Source: Crocodylus rhombifer
Taxonomy: Eukaryota > Chordata > Crocodylia > Crocodylidae
Assembly (NCBI GenBank): GCA_038503035.1
Contig: JAVSML010020424.1
Location: 1-64,000 of the forward strand
DNA: 64,000 nucleotides
Direction of reading: 5' to 3'
The notes under the pieces were generated by a model. It ran no database searches. It saw only the letters and a program-made list of their open reading frames with translations, and was not told the DNA's origin. Position 1 is the first letter of the stretch. Every line of letters starts with the position of its first letter. This document shows, piece by piece, positions 1 to 11,440 of the stretch. The position numbers and the translations under genes were made by a program.

Positions 1-1084
1 CCCCCCCCCCAAGTCAGTGGCATTGCTGCAAGCAGAGGCAGACGGGCAGGGGCACACAGCGCAGTCTGGTGAGGAGGCAGAAGCCCACACTGCCCACCCC
101 AGCTCCTCCTGAAAAGCAGCTGGAAGCAGGGGGTGGGCTGGGCACTGCTTCCCCGCCAAACTGTGCCCCATGCCTCTGCCCGCAGCACCACCACTGGCTT
201 GGGGGCTGGGAGCTGCTGTGTGTGCACGTGTCTGTATGTGGCACCCTCTGACCACAGGGGCCTGGGCGGTCACCCCCATCACCCACCCCTGAGGCCGGCT
301 CTGCGCGTGTCCTACCAGCGCGGCTCCGCAGCGGCGGGCGGGTTCCAGAGTTCTGAAAAAAGTCGCTGTCCAGAGTCTTACCCTCTGTAGGAGCACAGCA
401 CTCGAACACCACTCTGGGTAGTTTCAGTGTTCAGATCTTTATTCTTGGCAATAGGTCCTCACACTCAGTTCTCATCCTTCTTTCCCCAGTGAAAAAGGAA
501 AAATAACTGCCTTCAGCATCTTGCTTTTATCTTTCATCATTTGTTCTGCATTGTTCTCCATTCTTGCTGTCAGCACGTCCACGCTTTTGGAAGGCTTTTC
601 ATCTGGAAGTCCTTCATTCCACGTGGTCTGGCTCCCTCCAGCCTGCTTACTTGCTCTGTTTCTTTGCTTGTTAATCACACTCCAACCCTTGCTGCAGGTC
701 TCAATAAATGAACCACTGACACCATGTTTTATTAGCCAGCAGGCATAAGTAGTGTGAATGGATTCCATGCTTGTAAAATTAAGCTGGCTCTTTATTTAGT
801 AAGCTGCGACCAGCTTTCTAGCCAGGTGTACATAGGCTGGCTCCCTCATGCTCCCTTCACGCAATTCCTTCCAGCAGCCAAGTTCCACATCCGAACTGCG
901 AGCTTCAAATACAGTAGTGGGTTTTTCAGTAGCACCCATACATGAGACAAAATACCTTGGAAGTATATTAGGAACAGAATGCCTTTGTAAGGCCTCAGAA
1001 AAAAGTCAGCCACCTGTATAAGCTGAATACTGGATATAAACTCTCTCTCACTGTTGGAACTTAAATTGATTAAATGCATACTGA

Positions 1085-1355
1085 GGTGAGGCTTTATACA
1101 TGCCTTATAAAGGATTAATAACTAATCAACCCACCTTAGGAGCATGTCTCAGTACCCTTTATCAATGCATCAGCTATCAGTGCTTACCAATGCATTATTC
1201 TGATGCATTGTTAACAGTGATAAGCCATGGCTATAAACGCCCTGTGGATCTGTTGGATTCTGACAGTGAATTAGCCATTCATTATACTAGTTATTAATCA
1301 TTTATCAACCCTTTATAAACTATTTATCAATGCACCTTTACTGAAAGGTGTTACC
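1085..1355 (+). mobile_element. Relic of a DNA transposon ending in GTGTTACC
   Basis: The sequence is built of short repeated TTATAAA/TTATCAA-like words and ends CTTTACTGAAAGGTGTTACC. That is the style of vertebrate elements whose ends read GGTAACACTTTA, common in fish. The matching left end is not visible, so the copy is truncated. The family is inferred from memory of the end motif only. Confidence 0.4.
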
Positions 1356-3742
1356 TATACGCATGCCTATATTTAAGTGCAGGTGAAACAACTGGTTATT
1401 TTTTTCTGTGACAAAAATATGGGTAGTTTGGGCAGTTAAAATATGACTTTCCACCCCCCATTTGCATGTGCACCTGCTCTTTGGAGCACAGGCTGGCCTG
1501 AGGAGCGTGCGCTCAGCAGGCCACATCGGCATTCCCGGTAGCAGGATACTGGAGAATGCTGCTGACTTCCAGGCTCTGCTGAGAGACTGACAGGACATAT
1601 GCTGCTGCTCCGTAGGCTTTTCCTATGTTTTAAATTGAATCTTTTAGTCAGCAAAACAGAGGAATTCAATTCAATTCAAATGAACCCCTCCCCTGCAAGG
1701 CACAGTTGTCTGCAGAGGGAAGCCCAATTCAAATGCATGTCCCCAGCTGCCCAGGGAAACTCTCCTGGCATCTTCCCTGCCCCACAGAGTACCCACAGAT
1801 TGCTAACACTAGACAACAAAATCCTGCCCCTAAAGGGAGAGGGTGGCCCCCAAAGGATTGAAGCTTTTAGTCATGCCCACACCAGCTCTCAGCTGCACTA
1901 GGGAGGACTGTGGTGCAGCCCAGCATGTCCTCACTGCACTCCAAAAAACATGTCACTGTCCTTGGAGCAGTACTGAGAGCCCACCCTAAGCTCAATGCCC
2001 CAAGCATATGTACTGACATTTGCCCAGCACCACTCTAAGAGAAGCTACATTAGATTCAGCCGCCTCATCCACTTATGACACAGTCACACTCCCATTGCCT
2101 TCCACAACTACACATGTGCACGCAAAGGTGGCACCATCTTCATCCACACCATCCCCCCACCTTGAACACGCAACCTGTGTGCTCACACTGCCCTCAGACA
2201 TGTACTGCTCCCACACTCTCAAGTGCTTGTAAACCATTTCAGGACTCACCGCATTTAGGATCCTGAGAATCGTAGCACCACTGACCTGTGGAAGAGAGCA
2301 GAATTCAGAATGGGAGGAATGAAAAAGGACAGGGAAAAATCCCCATTTTTATTTTATTGTATTTTATTTTTTGTAAGGGGAAAGAGATCCTGGAGCCTAA
2401 CCTTTCCTGACCCCATCATACTATGCAACAGTGTTGTGGTTGCAGAAGAATGTGCATCAGACACAAAGGCCTGGAAATGCCCCTGATGCTAAGAGACAGC
2501 CCACTGAGGAGCAACATGTCCTGGCCTGCAGTTCTCCAAGCATCTTAGTGGAATTGCTCCAGAGCCAGAACAAGATTGGATCTCATATAGAACCCTACAG
2601 GGATCACCATCCAACCCAGATGTCACTCGGGCTTCCCAAAATGGCTGTGACAAAACGTATCAGAGATGGAGGGCAGGGACGGAGATCAGAGGAATTATCC
2701 AACATGGATTCTTGTTTGTGTTCAGCCGATTAACTGCTAGCCATTGCTGCTTACTTTATGCCATTACTGAAATGCATCGCTGGTCCTTTCTGCAGCAGTC
2801 GACCACCATATTGTTGATATTTGACCCTTTGGGGGACGATGCTAGTGTTGCGCAGCAGTGGTGGTGGCATGTTTAGACCAACAAGCCAGCTTTGTCACTA
2901 ACTCCATGCCTCTCCCATAAATCATTCCATGTGAAATGACACCAAAGAGCTTAGGTGAATGAGATCGTGTAGCTGGTCCCACCCAGAATGATAAAAGTAC
3001 ATCTCTCAGAGCAGCAGCAGCTCCTGTGGGTGAAACATGTGGCTTTTTGCTGGAGATCCCCAGTTGGAGGCTTGCTAATGACAGTGTGGCCTTGATCTGC
3101 AAACACACCTGTGCTTCACCTTGACAAGTGTGAGCCATCCCATCAATTTAAATTGAAACACTCATGGAAAGGAAAGCACAGGGCCTACACGTGGCAAAGG
3201 TTTGTCCTGTGAGCATTATACTGCATTGTACCGTTAGCTGGGTAAGTGCCTGCTGGTTACATAGGTGGTTGGAAGCCCCAGCACCCAGAGCAATACCAGG
3301 GCTGCTGGTACCAGTTTGCCCAAGTATGTCACGGCTATGGAGACCATCCATCCCAATCCCATCACTTCCCCAAAACACTCCACTCCAATAGCCCCAAAAG
3401 CTAACATGCAAGAACATACCTGCCCCCTTCCTCCGGTGGCCTACGACAGCAGAGAAGGAAATTGAAAAGGAAGAGTGTTGAAAACCAGCCCAGAACACAT
3501 TAAATCCAGTGTCCCATGGATGCACGCTATCACTCTGTTCGCACAGAACATATGCCACATGCTGTCATTACTATGAATAGTGCTGGAACGGCTGCATTTG
3601 TACTGCAGGCTCTGTGTGTGCCCAAAATATTTGCTAAAGGGAAAAACAGACACTAAAACCAGCAACTAACTGTTGCATATCCAGCCACATCATCAGTCCT
3701 CTTCTGCTGCTGGTAAGAGCATTTGTCATATTAAATCGCTTG

Positions 3743-4005
3743 AACGTTTATTATGTCTGTGCAGCCCCTAGCACAAAGGGGACCTGTCCCTGCTTAGGCC
3801 TTTAGATATGGCCATGGTACGAGTTAAATAATAATGTTGATATTTTGCTTGGTGCTTTGTTATATTTTAATCTTAACTTTACAGTCACCCCTAGAGGACT
3901 CAAGCATGTGGAGGCCTTGGTGTATTAGGTGTGGTACAAGACAAATAGTAATCGACAGTCCTGGCCCTGAAAAGCTTGTGGGCTGAAGGCCAGAGCAGGT
4001 AAATT
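3743..4005. repeat. Pieces of an ancient dispersed amniote repeat
   Basis: The text around 3755-3845 (GCAGCCCCTAGCACAAAGGG) and 3895-4005 (GCCTTGGTGTATTAGGTGTGG, then CCTGAAAAGCTTGTGGGCTG) resembles an old repeat common in turtles and crocodilians whose copies carry 'cctagcacaatggggcc' and 'agagcttacaatctaa'. The two pieces are in opposite orientations. Family name not assigned. Confidence 0.4.
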
Positions 4006-7000
4006 AGATGAGCAACTTGGGAGAATGGGATCAGGGAGGGTGGAGCAGGAGGCTGCACAGGCAGTTTGGAGCAAGCAGCAGCAGCGATCATGTCAGCACA
4101 GGGGCCGTTTGAATACACTTGGTGATTGTTAACAAAAGGAAATCACGTGCCTGAGTTGCAGCTCTCCGGAGAGGTTTCACCCCCCTCCCTGGCCTTTCCA
4201 AACACACCAAGGACAGACTTTGCCTGGATGCAGAGAGCTAGCACAAAGCATCTACCTGCACTGGTCAGAAGCAGCATAAAACCATGGGCTTGTGCAGATC
4301 ATAGTCCTTATACTGGTCATGTGGTGAGGAGCGAGTCCAACCCCTGAGCCTGCTCCCAGCTTGCAGGGTACAACCCAGCTGTTCAGTAAACAACGCACTC
4401 CACAAAAGAGAGTGGGGTGTAATGCCAGGGGCATACAGGACATGAAACTATTAAAATTTCTTTGACTGAGCATCTTCTTGGACAGGAAAGATAGGGGCTC
4501 CATCACCAGGCTACAGTCAGCACACGTCTGGCACTGTATTATGGCTGTAGAGCCTAGAGGCACCAGTCAGGGTAGGGATTCCTTGGGCCTGGCGCTAAAA
4601 ACATGCATCATGAAAGTTTGGTCTGACCCATTTAAGTGCAGAATGAGAGACAACAGAGAGTTTCAGACAGGCTGGGGAAACACAGGCTAACAGCAAAGCG
4701 CCAGATCAGGGAAGTTTCCCAGCTTATTGGAACAAAACAATTCATTTCAATCATGGAGATGCCATTGATTTTTTGCCAGATGGCATTGTTGAAAGGCTAA
4801 ATGACCAGAGACCCAGTACTCAGGTCTTCAGGTTTGGATTACATCCCCCAAAAGCCTGCTGGAACCACCAGACATTGAAGGATTCAAAAAGAAAAATACA
4901 GCACACAGCTGAAAATGTCAGTGTCTCCCATAAAGAAAACTGGAGCTGTTTAAAGTGGTTAATTTAAAGTTAGCCCAGAGACAAACTTGCTCTTTCACAG
5001 CTTACTACTTCCCTACATTTACCTGTCACTGGCTAGCAAATGTGCTCTGTATTTCCCTGACTGTATGTGCTCTCAAAGGGGAGATATGGATTAAAATACC
5101 ATTGGTTCTGAAATACCAGGCTCCAGGATGACCCCCCCACCTAACCCTTATCATTTTCCATGCTGGCAAATGCAATTTTTCTCAATCACTGGCTGCAATT
5201 TTCATCCACATGCTTTTGCCCCACTCTGCCTCACCTTGCTAGAGGCTGTTGAGCCAACCTACCCCCCTCACCCCAGCTCCTGCAATAGCCAGTTAGATAT
5301 CTCCCACCAGCCTTAGAGACTGCCATTCATTACTGCTCTACCAGGCCACACAGCCCCTTGTTTATAGTCATTTCACCAACAGTTAATCCATGTGCCACTG
5401 CTGCTGCCCACTGCCATTTCAATTCATTCAAAGCTCAGGATTTCCCGAGATGTGGTATCCACGTGCTTCATAACATGCCAAACCCAGATTTGGACAGTAG
5501 GGACATGTTCAGGGAGGGTCACAGCCCACATCTAGGCTGCTGTATCTCGGACAGGTCTCAAGACTGTCAAAACTAATGCTCTGCCCAGCTCCCTTCCAGG
5601 GTTGACTTCTCACAGACCTACAGACCTCTCTGCCACCCTTTGTGACGTCTTGTTCCAGCCAGACCAGGGAGTATTAAGAGGTTGCAGAGGATGGTGCAGG
5701 GGTCATAATCTGACACCCCGCCCCCCCGCTTGAGTAACCCTGGGGAGCATGTGGTCAGCCCAGGGCAGACAGGTGACAGCAGTGGGATAAATGCTCAAGT
5801 GCTGCGTTCGGGGCTGCAGGGGCTGGGAAATCATCTTACACTAGGGGCTAGGGAAACAAAAGGCATTTAAGGATGAGATGGGAGCCAGCTTTGAGGGGAC
5901 AGGCAGAGGGGAGGAAGACAGGCTGTGGAGAAGCACGAGAAGAGGGTCTGTGGGGTCAGGCTGCATGTGGAAGACGGCAGATGACAGGGACAGGCAGTGA
6001 AGGGTGACAAGTGGAAGAGATGGTAGGAGGAAGGTGACACCTTCCCATCCTGCTACAATAAACACCATTCCCCTCTGAGGTATTTCCCTGTCCTCTTCCA
6101 GCCCAATAAAGCCAGCACCAAGCTCTTGTAAAACCTACCTCTCTCTGGCTGGTCTTTAATCCCCTCTTTCCTTTTTACCAGTCCATTCTTTCCTTTATCT
6201 TGTGCCTATTAATAATACATCCAAGGAGCCCTTCACTGCAGGCTGAAATGTTCTCTGCAATTCAGCATTCAATATTTGCATTTGCTCCTCTAATTATCCC
6301 TGTAACCTGATTATTTACTTTCCCAGTTCTCACAGTCCTCTCCTTCGCTAGATTTATTATGTTTTTAACCTCCTCAGTCTTACTTATCCTACTCTTTGCA
6401 TCTCTACTTAACCGGATTGGCCTCCCCTGCCCTTCCGTGCATTTACTGTGGATTTAACAGAGATGAAGCTCAGCAAAAGTACTCTCCTGGCTTCTTTCAA
6501 CATATTTCCCCATCACATTTCCAGACACAGAATCCACGGTATCCTTCTCGTTTCTTCAGAAGAGTTTCACACTTAGCACTCTCCAGGGATGGACTGCAAA
6601 GGACCTTATCAGGTCTCAGTGTTCTAGCTATTTATATGCCTACACACACATACACTGAACATTTCTGCCCCAAGCAGCTCACAGCATGAGAAACTACAGA
6701 CAGACAGGATGGAGCTGCCCATGATCACTAGGGGATGATCATGACAAGCACCGTAATCAGCACTCACCATGCACCAGCTGGCCAGCCTTGGCCACATTCT
6801 TCCATCCAGCCTTTCATCCTCAGCTCCATTCATGACGCGAGACCCTGCGAGCCTTGCTATTCTTCACAAGGGTTGTTATACTTAGCACAGGCTAACTGCA
6901 CTTACCATGCTAGTGTCCAAGCATTTAAGCAGTAAACCACAGGCTATGTGCCATCATAGTGCAGTGAAGCTGGCCTTTTCCAACGAGTGCTATCTAACAC

Positions 7001-7499
7001 ACGGTGAGCTAACTTTGGACTGTTCCATGAAGGTAATATGAGAAAGGGACTCCAGTGCAGTTGGGAAGGTGGGAGGCCAAAGCTGTTCATTAGGCTCCCA
7101 TCCTCCTTACCACACCAGAGCTTTGGTTGGGGGGTGGGAGCCTGAAAACCAGCTGCCTGTGGTCTGCACCAGCATTTCCCATGGAACGTGCAATCGGGGG
7201 ATTGTGTATCACGTGCTTTTGTCCTGGCCATTGTTGTTTCTCGCTGTTCTCTTCCCCAGCAGACCCTCTCCAAGGAAATGTGCCTTTCATTTGTTCACTC
7301 CCTTTTCAAAACCTGCCAGGCTGGGTGGCAGGCAGTGCACAGCTCCATATTCATCATTTTTTAATTTACTACAGCTAAACTGTAACTCAGTCCCCAAGGC
7401 TGCAGTGTCTTTCCCCCAATTAGTTGCTCCCGCTGATTTGTTTCTGCGCAAAGCTCTGAGGCCCTACACAAACTTCTACAGCACAGTAATTCTCCAGCT

Positions 7500-8385
7500 T
7501 CCCACATACAGCATCGCAGCAAACAGGGCTGGAAGGGACTTGGATAAGTCTTCTAGTCCAACCCCATGCTGCAAGGCTGAGTCAATTAGGCCTAAACCTT
7601 TCCCAACAGAGGTTAAAAACCTCATGATTGAGATTGCATAGACTCCCCAGGCAATCTATCCCATTGCTTCACTAACCTCATGGTTGGACATGATTGCCTA
7701 AAGCCTAACTGATTTTCCCTTGTTGGAATTTAAGCCCACTACTTCTTGTCCTATGCCCAATCGACATGGAAAAGAGTTGATAATGTTCTTCTTTGCAGTA
7801 ATCTTTCACACATTTGAAGACTGTTATCAAATCTCTCCAGTTCTTTCCCCATAGTTTCTTAAACAATTCAGTTTTAGTGCTTTTCATTCGATTCTCTCCA
7901 ACTGCTCCACATCTTTCTTAAAGTGGGGTGCCCATGTCTGGAAGCAGCACTTCATCTGAGGCCTTACCAGGGCTGAGTACCAGGGAAGAATTACTCTGCA
8001 GGTCTTACAAACAACCCTCCTGTCAATACAACCCAATTAAACATCAGCTCTTTTTTGGCAACAGTACACTACTGTTGAGTTATGTTCAGTTTGGGATCCA
8101 TTATAGCTCCCGGATCCTTTTCCACAAAACTACTGCCTCGCCAGTTGTTCCCCATTATGGATGTATGCAGTGGATTATTCCTTCCCCTGTGTTGTTCTTT
8201 GCACATAACCTTGTTGAATTGCAGCCTATTTACTTCAGACCATTTCTCCAGTTTGCCTAGAGATTGTTTCACATTTTCCTCCTGTCCTCCATCATCTGAG
8301 TCATTAATGAAGATATTCAATTGAACTCGGCCCAGGACAGACCCCACTTGATACCCCTTTCCAGTCGGACAGCAAACCACTGATA
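7500..8385 (-). mobile_element. CR1 LINE, 3' part with end of reverse transcriptase frame
   Basis: Read on the plus strand this begins GCTGGAAGGGACTTGG...CTAGTCCAACCCC, the reverse complement of a CR1 3' UTR. The minus-strand frame at 8069-8380 contains GSVLGRVQLNIFINDSDDG and LEKWSEVNRLQFNK, which match the C-terminal part of the CR1 reverse transcriptase. The copy is 5'-truncated, as is normal for CR1. The frame lacks the catalytic part and is interrupted, so it is inactive. Confidence 0.87.
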
Positions 8386-8867
8386 GCTACTCTTCAAATA
8401 CAGTCACACCCTCAGGTGTTCACCCATGTGATGGCTCCTGAGCCAGGTGTGGGAGTGGATTTCTGTTGGTACAGTGAAGAGTCCAGCGGCTTGGGAGAAA
8501 TGCTGACATCTGAGTTCTTTGCATCTGCACATACAGGTTTGGAGTCTGACCATATCCAAAACCAAACAACTACACACCTGCTTCTACCCATCCCCAGCGA
8601 GATACAGCTGCCCTTCCCCTTCCCCTCCACTCAGAGGCAATCCCTTTGGAGGGGAAGCTCTACCCGCTGCAGTAGTAAGCAAACACTGTCTTGGTGAAAG
8701 AAGCAGCATTGGTTTGTTGTCAGTACTGGGAGTCAAACCCTTCTGTACCGCTCCCATCTGCTGCTGGCTTGCCGTGCAATCTTCAACAGGACACTCAGGA
8801 ACACATTTACAGAAGATAGCGTCAAAACCCAAGGAGTTGCGGACATATAGTTAGAGCTTATGCGTGA

Positions 8868-9005
8868 TCTTTCCCTACTGTGTGCCTCGGTTTCCCCATT
8901 TGTCAGGCAAGGATAACAAGTTTTCACTTACTTCAGCACAGGGCCGTGAGGCCAAACTCATTGGACACTTTGCTGTCTTCAGAGATGGTAGTACCCTGCA
9001 GAGGA
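8868..9005 (+). repeat. MIR-type SINE relic
   Basis: The core GTGTGCCTCGGTTTCCCCAT, followed by a GGATAAC segment and a GGGCCGTGAGG segment, follows the MIR order (cctcagtttccccatctgtaaaatggggataata, then a tgtgagg region). Similarity judged by eye. Confidence 0.5.
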
Positions 9006-9699
9006 TAACAGATTATAAATCCCTTTCTTCTGCCCCCCTCAGTGTCACCACAGCTAGAACTGACCATCCTGAGTACAAGAGCCACAAGGAGGTAAGACCA
9101 CAGGGGAGAGAGACATGATCACCCTGTGCTTGGGAGCCCTTACTCACACCTAGGACTCCCACTGAACAGCCTCTGGAGCCAGCTGTCCTTCACCTCTCAC
9201 CACAACATTACCACCATGCAGCCCTGCGCCTCCTCGAACATCTCCGCCTCCTCTAGCATCCCCCACCAGCAGCAACTAGTGCTCCAAGTCTGAGTGGTCA
9301 GGACCTTCTGGGGTCACAGCCTCCTGCTCCACACAGTAGGGTTCACATCTCCCCTGCTGTAGCCTGGAGCCACGAACATTTATGCCCCCAGACCTTCCCC
9401 CCGCCCCACCTACACTCCAAAAAATTCATCAACTGCTGGATGCAGTGCTGTCAAAATCCACCTCCCACCCTCTCCCCATAGTCACGCGCTGTATTGGATT
9501 TCTACAAGAAAACAGGCAGGGCAGAGACACGCAATGTGAACACGCCCAAGGCCACTTAGGGCAGCCCCCATACAGAGGGCACCTGGTGGCCCCAACCAAT
9601 GCACTACACCCCCTGCCATCTGCCCTTAATATCATAACCCCCTCCCGTAAGCCCTGAGCCAGCTGCAATGAAGCTGCAAAACCCCCACAGGCACAGCTG

Positions 9700-9748
9700 T
9701 AATTGCTCCCTTTGCTAACAAGTTGAGCCTTGCAAAGTGGAGCAATTA
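9700..9748. repeat. Short inverted repeat (hairpin)
   Basis: TAATTGCTCCCTTTGC at 9700-9715 is mirrored by GCAAAGTGGAGCAATTA at 9732-9748, with one bulged base and a 16-base loop. No function assigned. Confidence 0.6.
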
Positions 9749-10315
9749 ACAGGGGCTTCGTTTAATGCCTGACCTCGGTGTGACAAGGGAACACAGCCCT
9801 TCACAATGCAGGAATGCAGAATAAGTCAGCAATGCCCTTCCCCCATCCCTCCTCCAGCATCCCCGGGCCTCAGAGTACTGACCTCCCACTCCCGGCTTTC
9901 TCTGCTTGGGCATAGGTCTAGATATGGTCCAATGATGCGACACTTGGGGAGCCATTGCATGCAAGACAGACAGACAGAAGTAGGCACAGCCTGGTCAGGG
10001 AGCACTAGGATGGTACATGAGGAAGGAGGGACAAGATAAGGGTCAGGGTGAGAGGGAACATGAAGCCCTCCCTTGAGTGATTGCAACATTGTTATAAACC
10101 TGCCATGTCACTAATTAGAAGCCCCATCCCTAGACATGTATATCACAGGACCTTGGATTTGCTTGCATGTTGTGCATCAGCATGGTACTGACAGGCCCTC
10201 TCTCATGTAGTTGTGCTCACAGAGACTGAAGTGATGCAGAGGTAGCCTACACCAACCCTGCCTTATCTAAAAACACAAACTGTGGGCTAAGTCCTGCTCC
10301 TAGCACCAAGACAGA

Positions 10316-10325
10316 NNNNNNNNNN
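10316..10325. other. Assembly gap of 10 N
   Basis: Ten undetermined bases. They sit at the start of a C run, so a polymerase or assembly problem is likely, and the true length may differ. Confidence 0.99.
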
Positions 10326-10560
10326 CCCCCCCATGCCCTGCACAGCAGCAGGAGCTGCCCCCCACCCCAGCTGCTCATGGCTCCGTCCAGATCTGCACCC
10401 CAGCTGTGCAGCACCTGCCTCAACCCCACTCCCTCCCTCACTGCAGGGGCCTCAATCTGCCTTCCCCCCTTAAAAACATGAACAAAAATATAAGGGGGTA
10501 CAGGAGCTGAAATTGAGTCAGAATGGGTACACTTATTTAAAAAGGTTGAAAACCCCTGTG
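10326..10560. mobile_element. Probable hAT-type remnant, right end
   Basis: The block ends AAAAAGGTTGAAAACCCCTG, a typical terminal inverted repeat of hAT (Charlie-like) non-autonomous elements. The left end is lost, perhaps in the gap beside it. Confidence 0.4.
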
Positions 10561-11289
10561 CTAATTGGTCTGTGGCACCAGCTCCTCTCTGTCCCTTTGA
10601 TGGGAGGATTAGAGCACAACAAATCTGCCCAGGGAGTAAGAGTTTGCCTAGCTCATTCCCGAAGGGAGCCCGCCCTATACCGCCAACAAAGGATCTATAG
10701 CTCTTTCCAACCCCAGAGGCTAGCCAGCCCCTTGTGGAGTCTGAATGGAGATCACCCGCTGGCACGACCGTGTCAATTACAGCCTCACCGCCATTCTTGT
10801 GGCTCCCCATTCACAGTCTGCAGGTCATTTCTTGGTCAGACATAGCAGCAGTGTGGGATTTAGCTTCTTGGGTGCGGCGGGGAGGGCAGGGAAGCTGGGG
10901 GCTGAGCTCTGTGGGAACACAAAACACAATCCATAAATTAGGTTTTCTTCAAGCTTTTATGTTTACTTCACTGCTAAAGAAACAGCCGGTTTCTGCTCAT
11001 TCACAGAACCTTTAGCAGATGATATTTTTAATGTTCCAAGGCACAAAAAAAGCCAAAAATAAAAGGCAGAGAATCGGTACACACCAGAAAGCGGAGTCCT
11101 TAGGGACACCCTGCCCCACGATGCCAAGCCACTGACTGACTAGAACTGAGCTGGGAGAGATGCAAACAAGCCCAGCTCGCTCCAGCACTTGCAGGCCAAG
11201 GGCCCAGACTGGAACCAGTGGCAAGTTTGAGTCCAGGAGGCAGCCCCACAACACCCAGGAGGCAATGCGAACCAGCAGTCAGACCATGA

Positions 11290-11440
11290 ACCTGGGAAGC
11301 AGGCAATAAATGCTGGTTCTAGCCCTGCCACCGCTTGGCCAGGGACAAGTCCCTGCATCCTCAGTTTCCCCCTCTGCAAGATGGGGCTGGATGTGCTTGA
11401 GAATGAAGCCACATGTGCACAAAGCTCTGGGGTCACTGTA
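11290..11440 (+). repeat. MIR-type SINE relic
   Basis: The text CCAGGGACAAGTCCCTGCATCCTCAGTTTCCCCCTCTGCAAGATGGGG is a clear diverged copy of the MIR tRNA-to-core section (gggcaagtcacttaacctctctgtgcctcagtttcctcatctgtaaaatgggg). Confidence 0.65.

Larger units (their letters stand above)
1..7499. other. Intergenic stretch, no gene recognised
   Basis: Many short open frames occur on both strands but none resembles a known protein or has convincing splice sites. It holds a DNA-transposon relic (1085-1355) and two pieces of an old dispersed repeat (3743-4005). The first 400 bases are GC-rich. Confidence 0.5.

Noticed and set aside
14..412. GC-rich 132-codon minus-strand frame that might be a first exon or CpG island
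   Set aside because: CpG density is only locally raised, no donor in frame was found, and no protein is recognisable.
6640..6720. CTGCCCCAAGCAGCTCACAGC, resembling the old amniote repeat at 3895
   Set aside because: Only one short word agrees; boundaries cannot be given.
7069..7641. 190-codon plus-strand frame
   Set aside because: Its right part is antisense CR1 3' UTR, and the left part has no similarity to a protein.
10247..10810. 187-codon minus-strand frame
   Set aside because: It runs through the N gap and through a probable hAT remnant, so it is not a gene.
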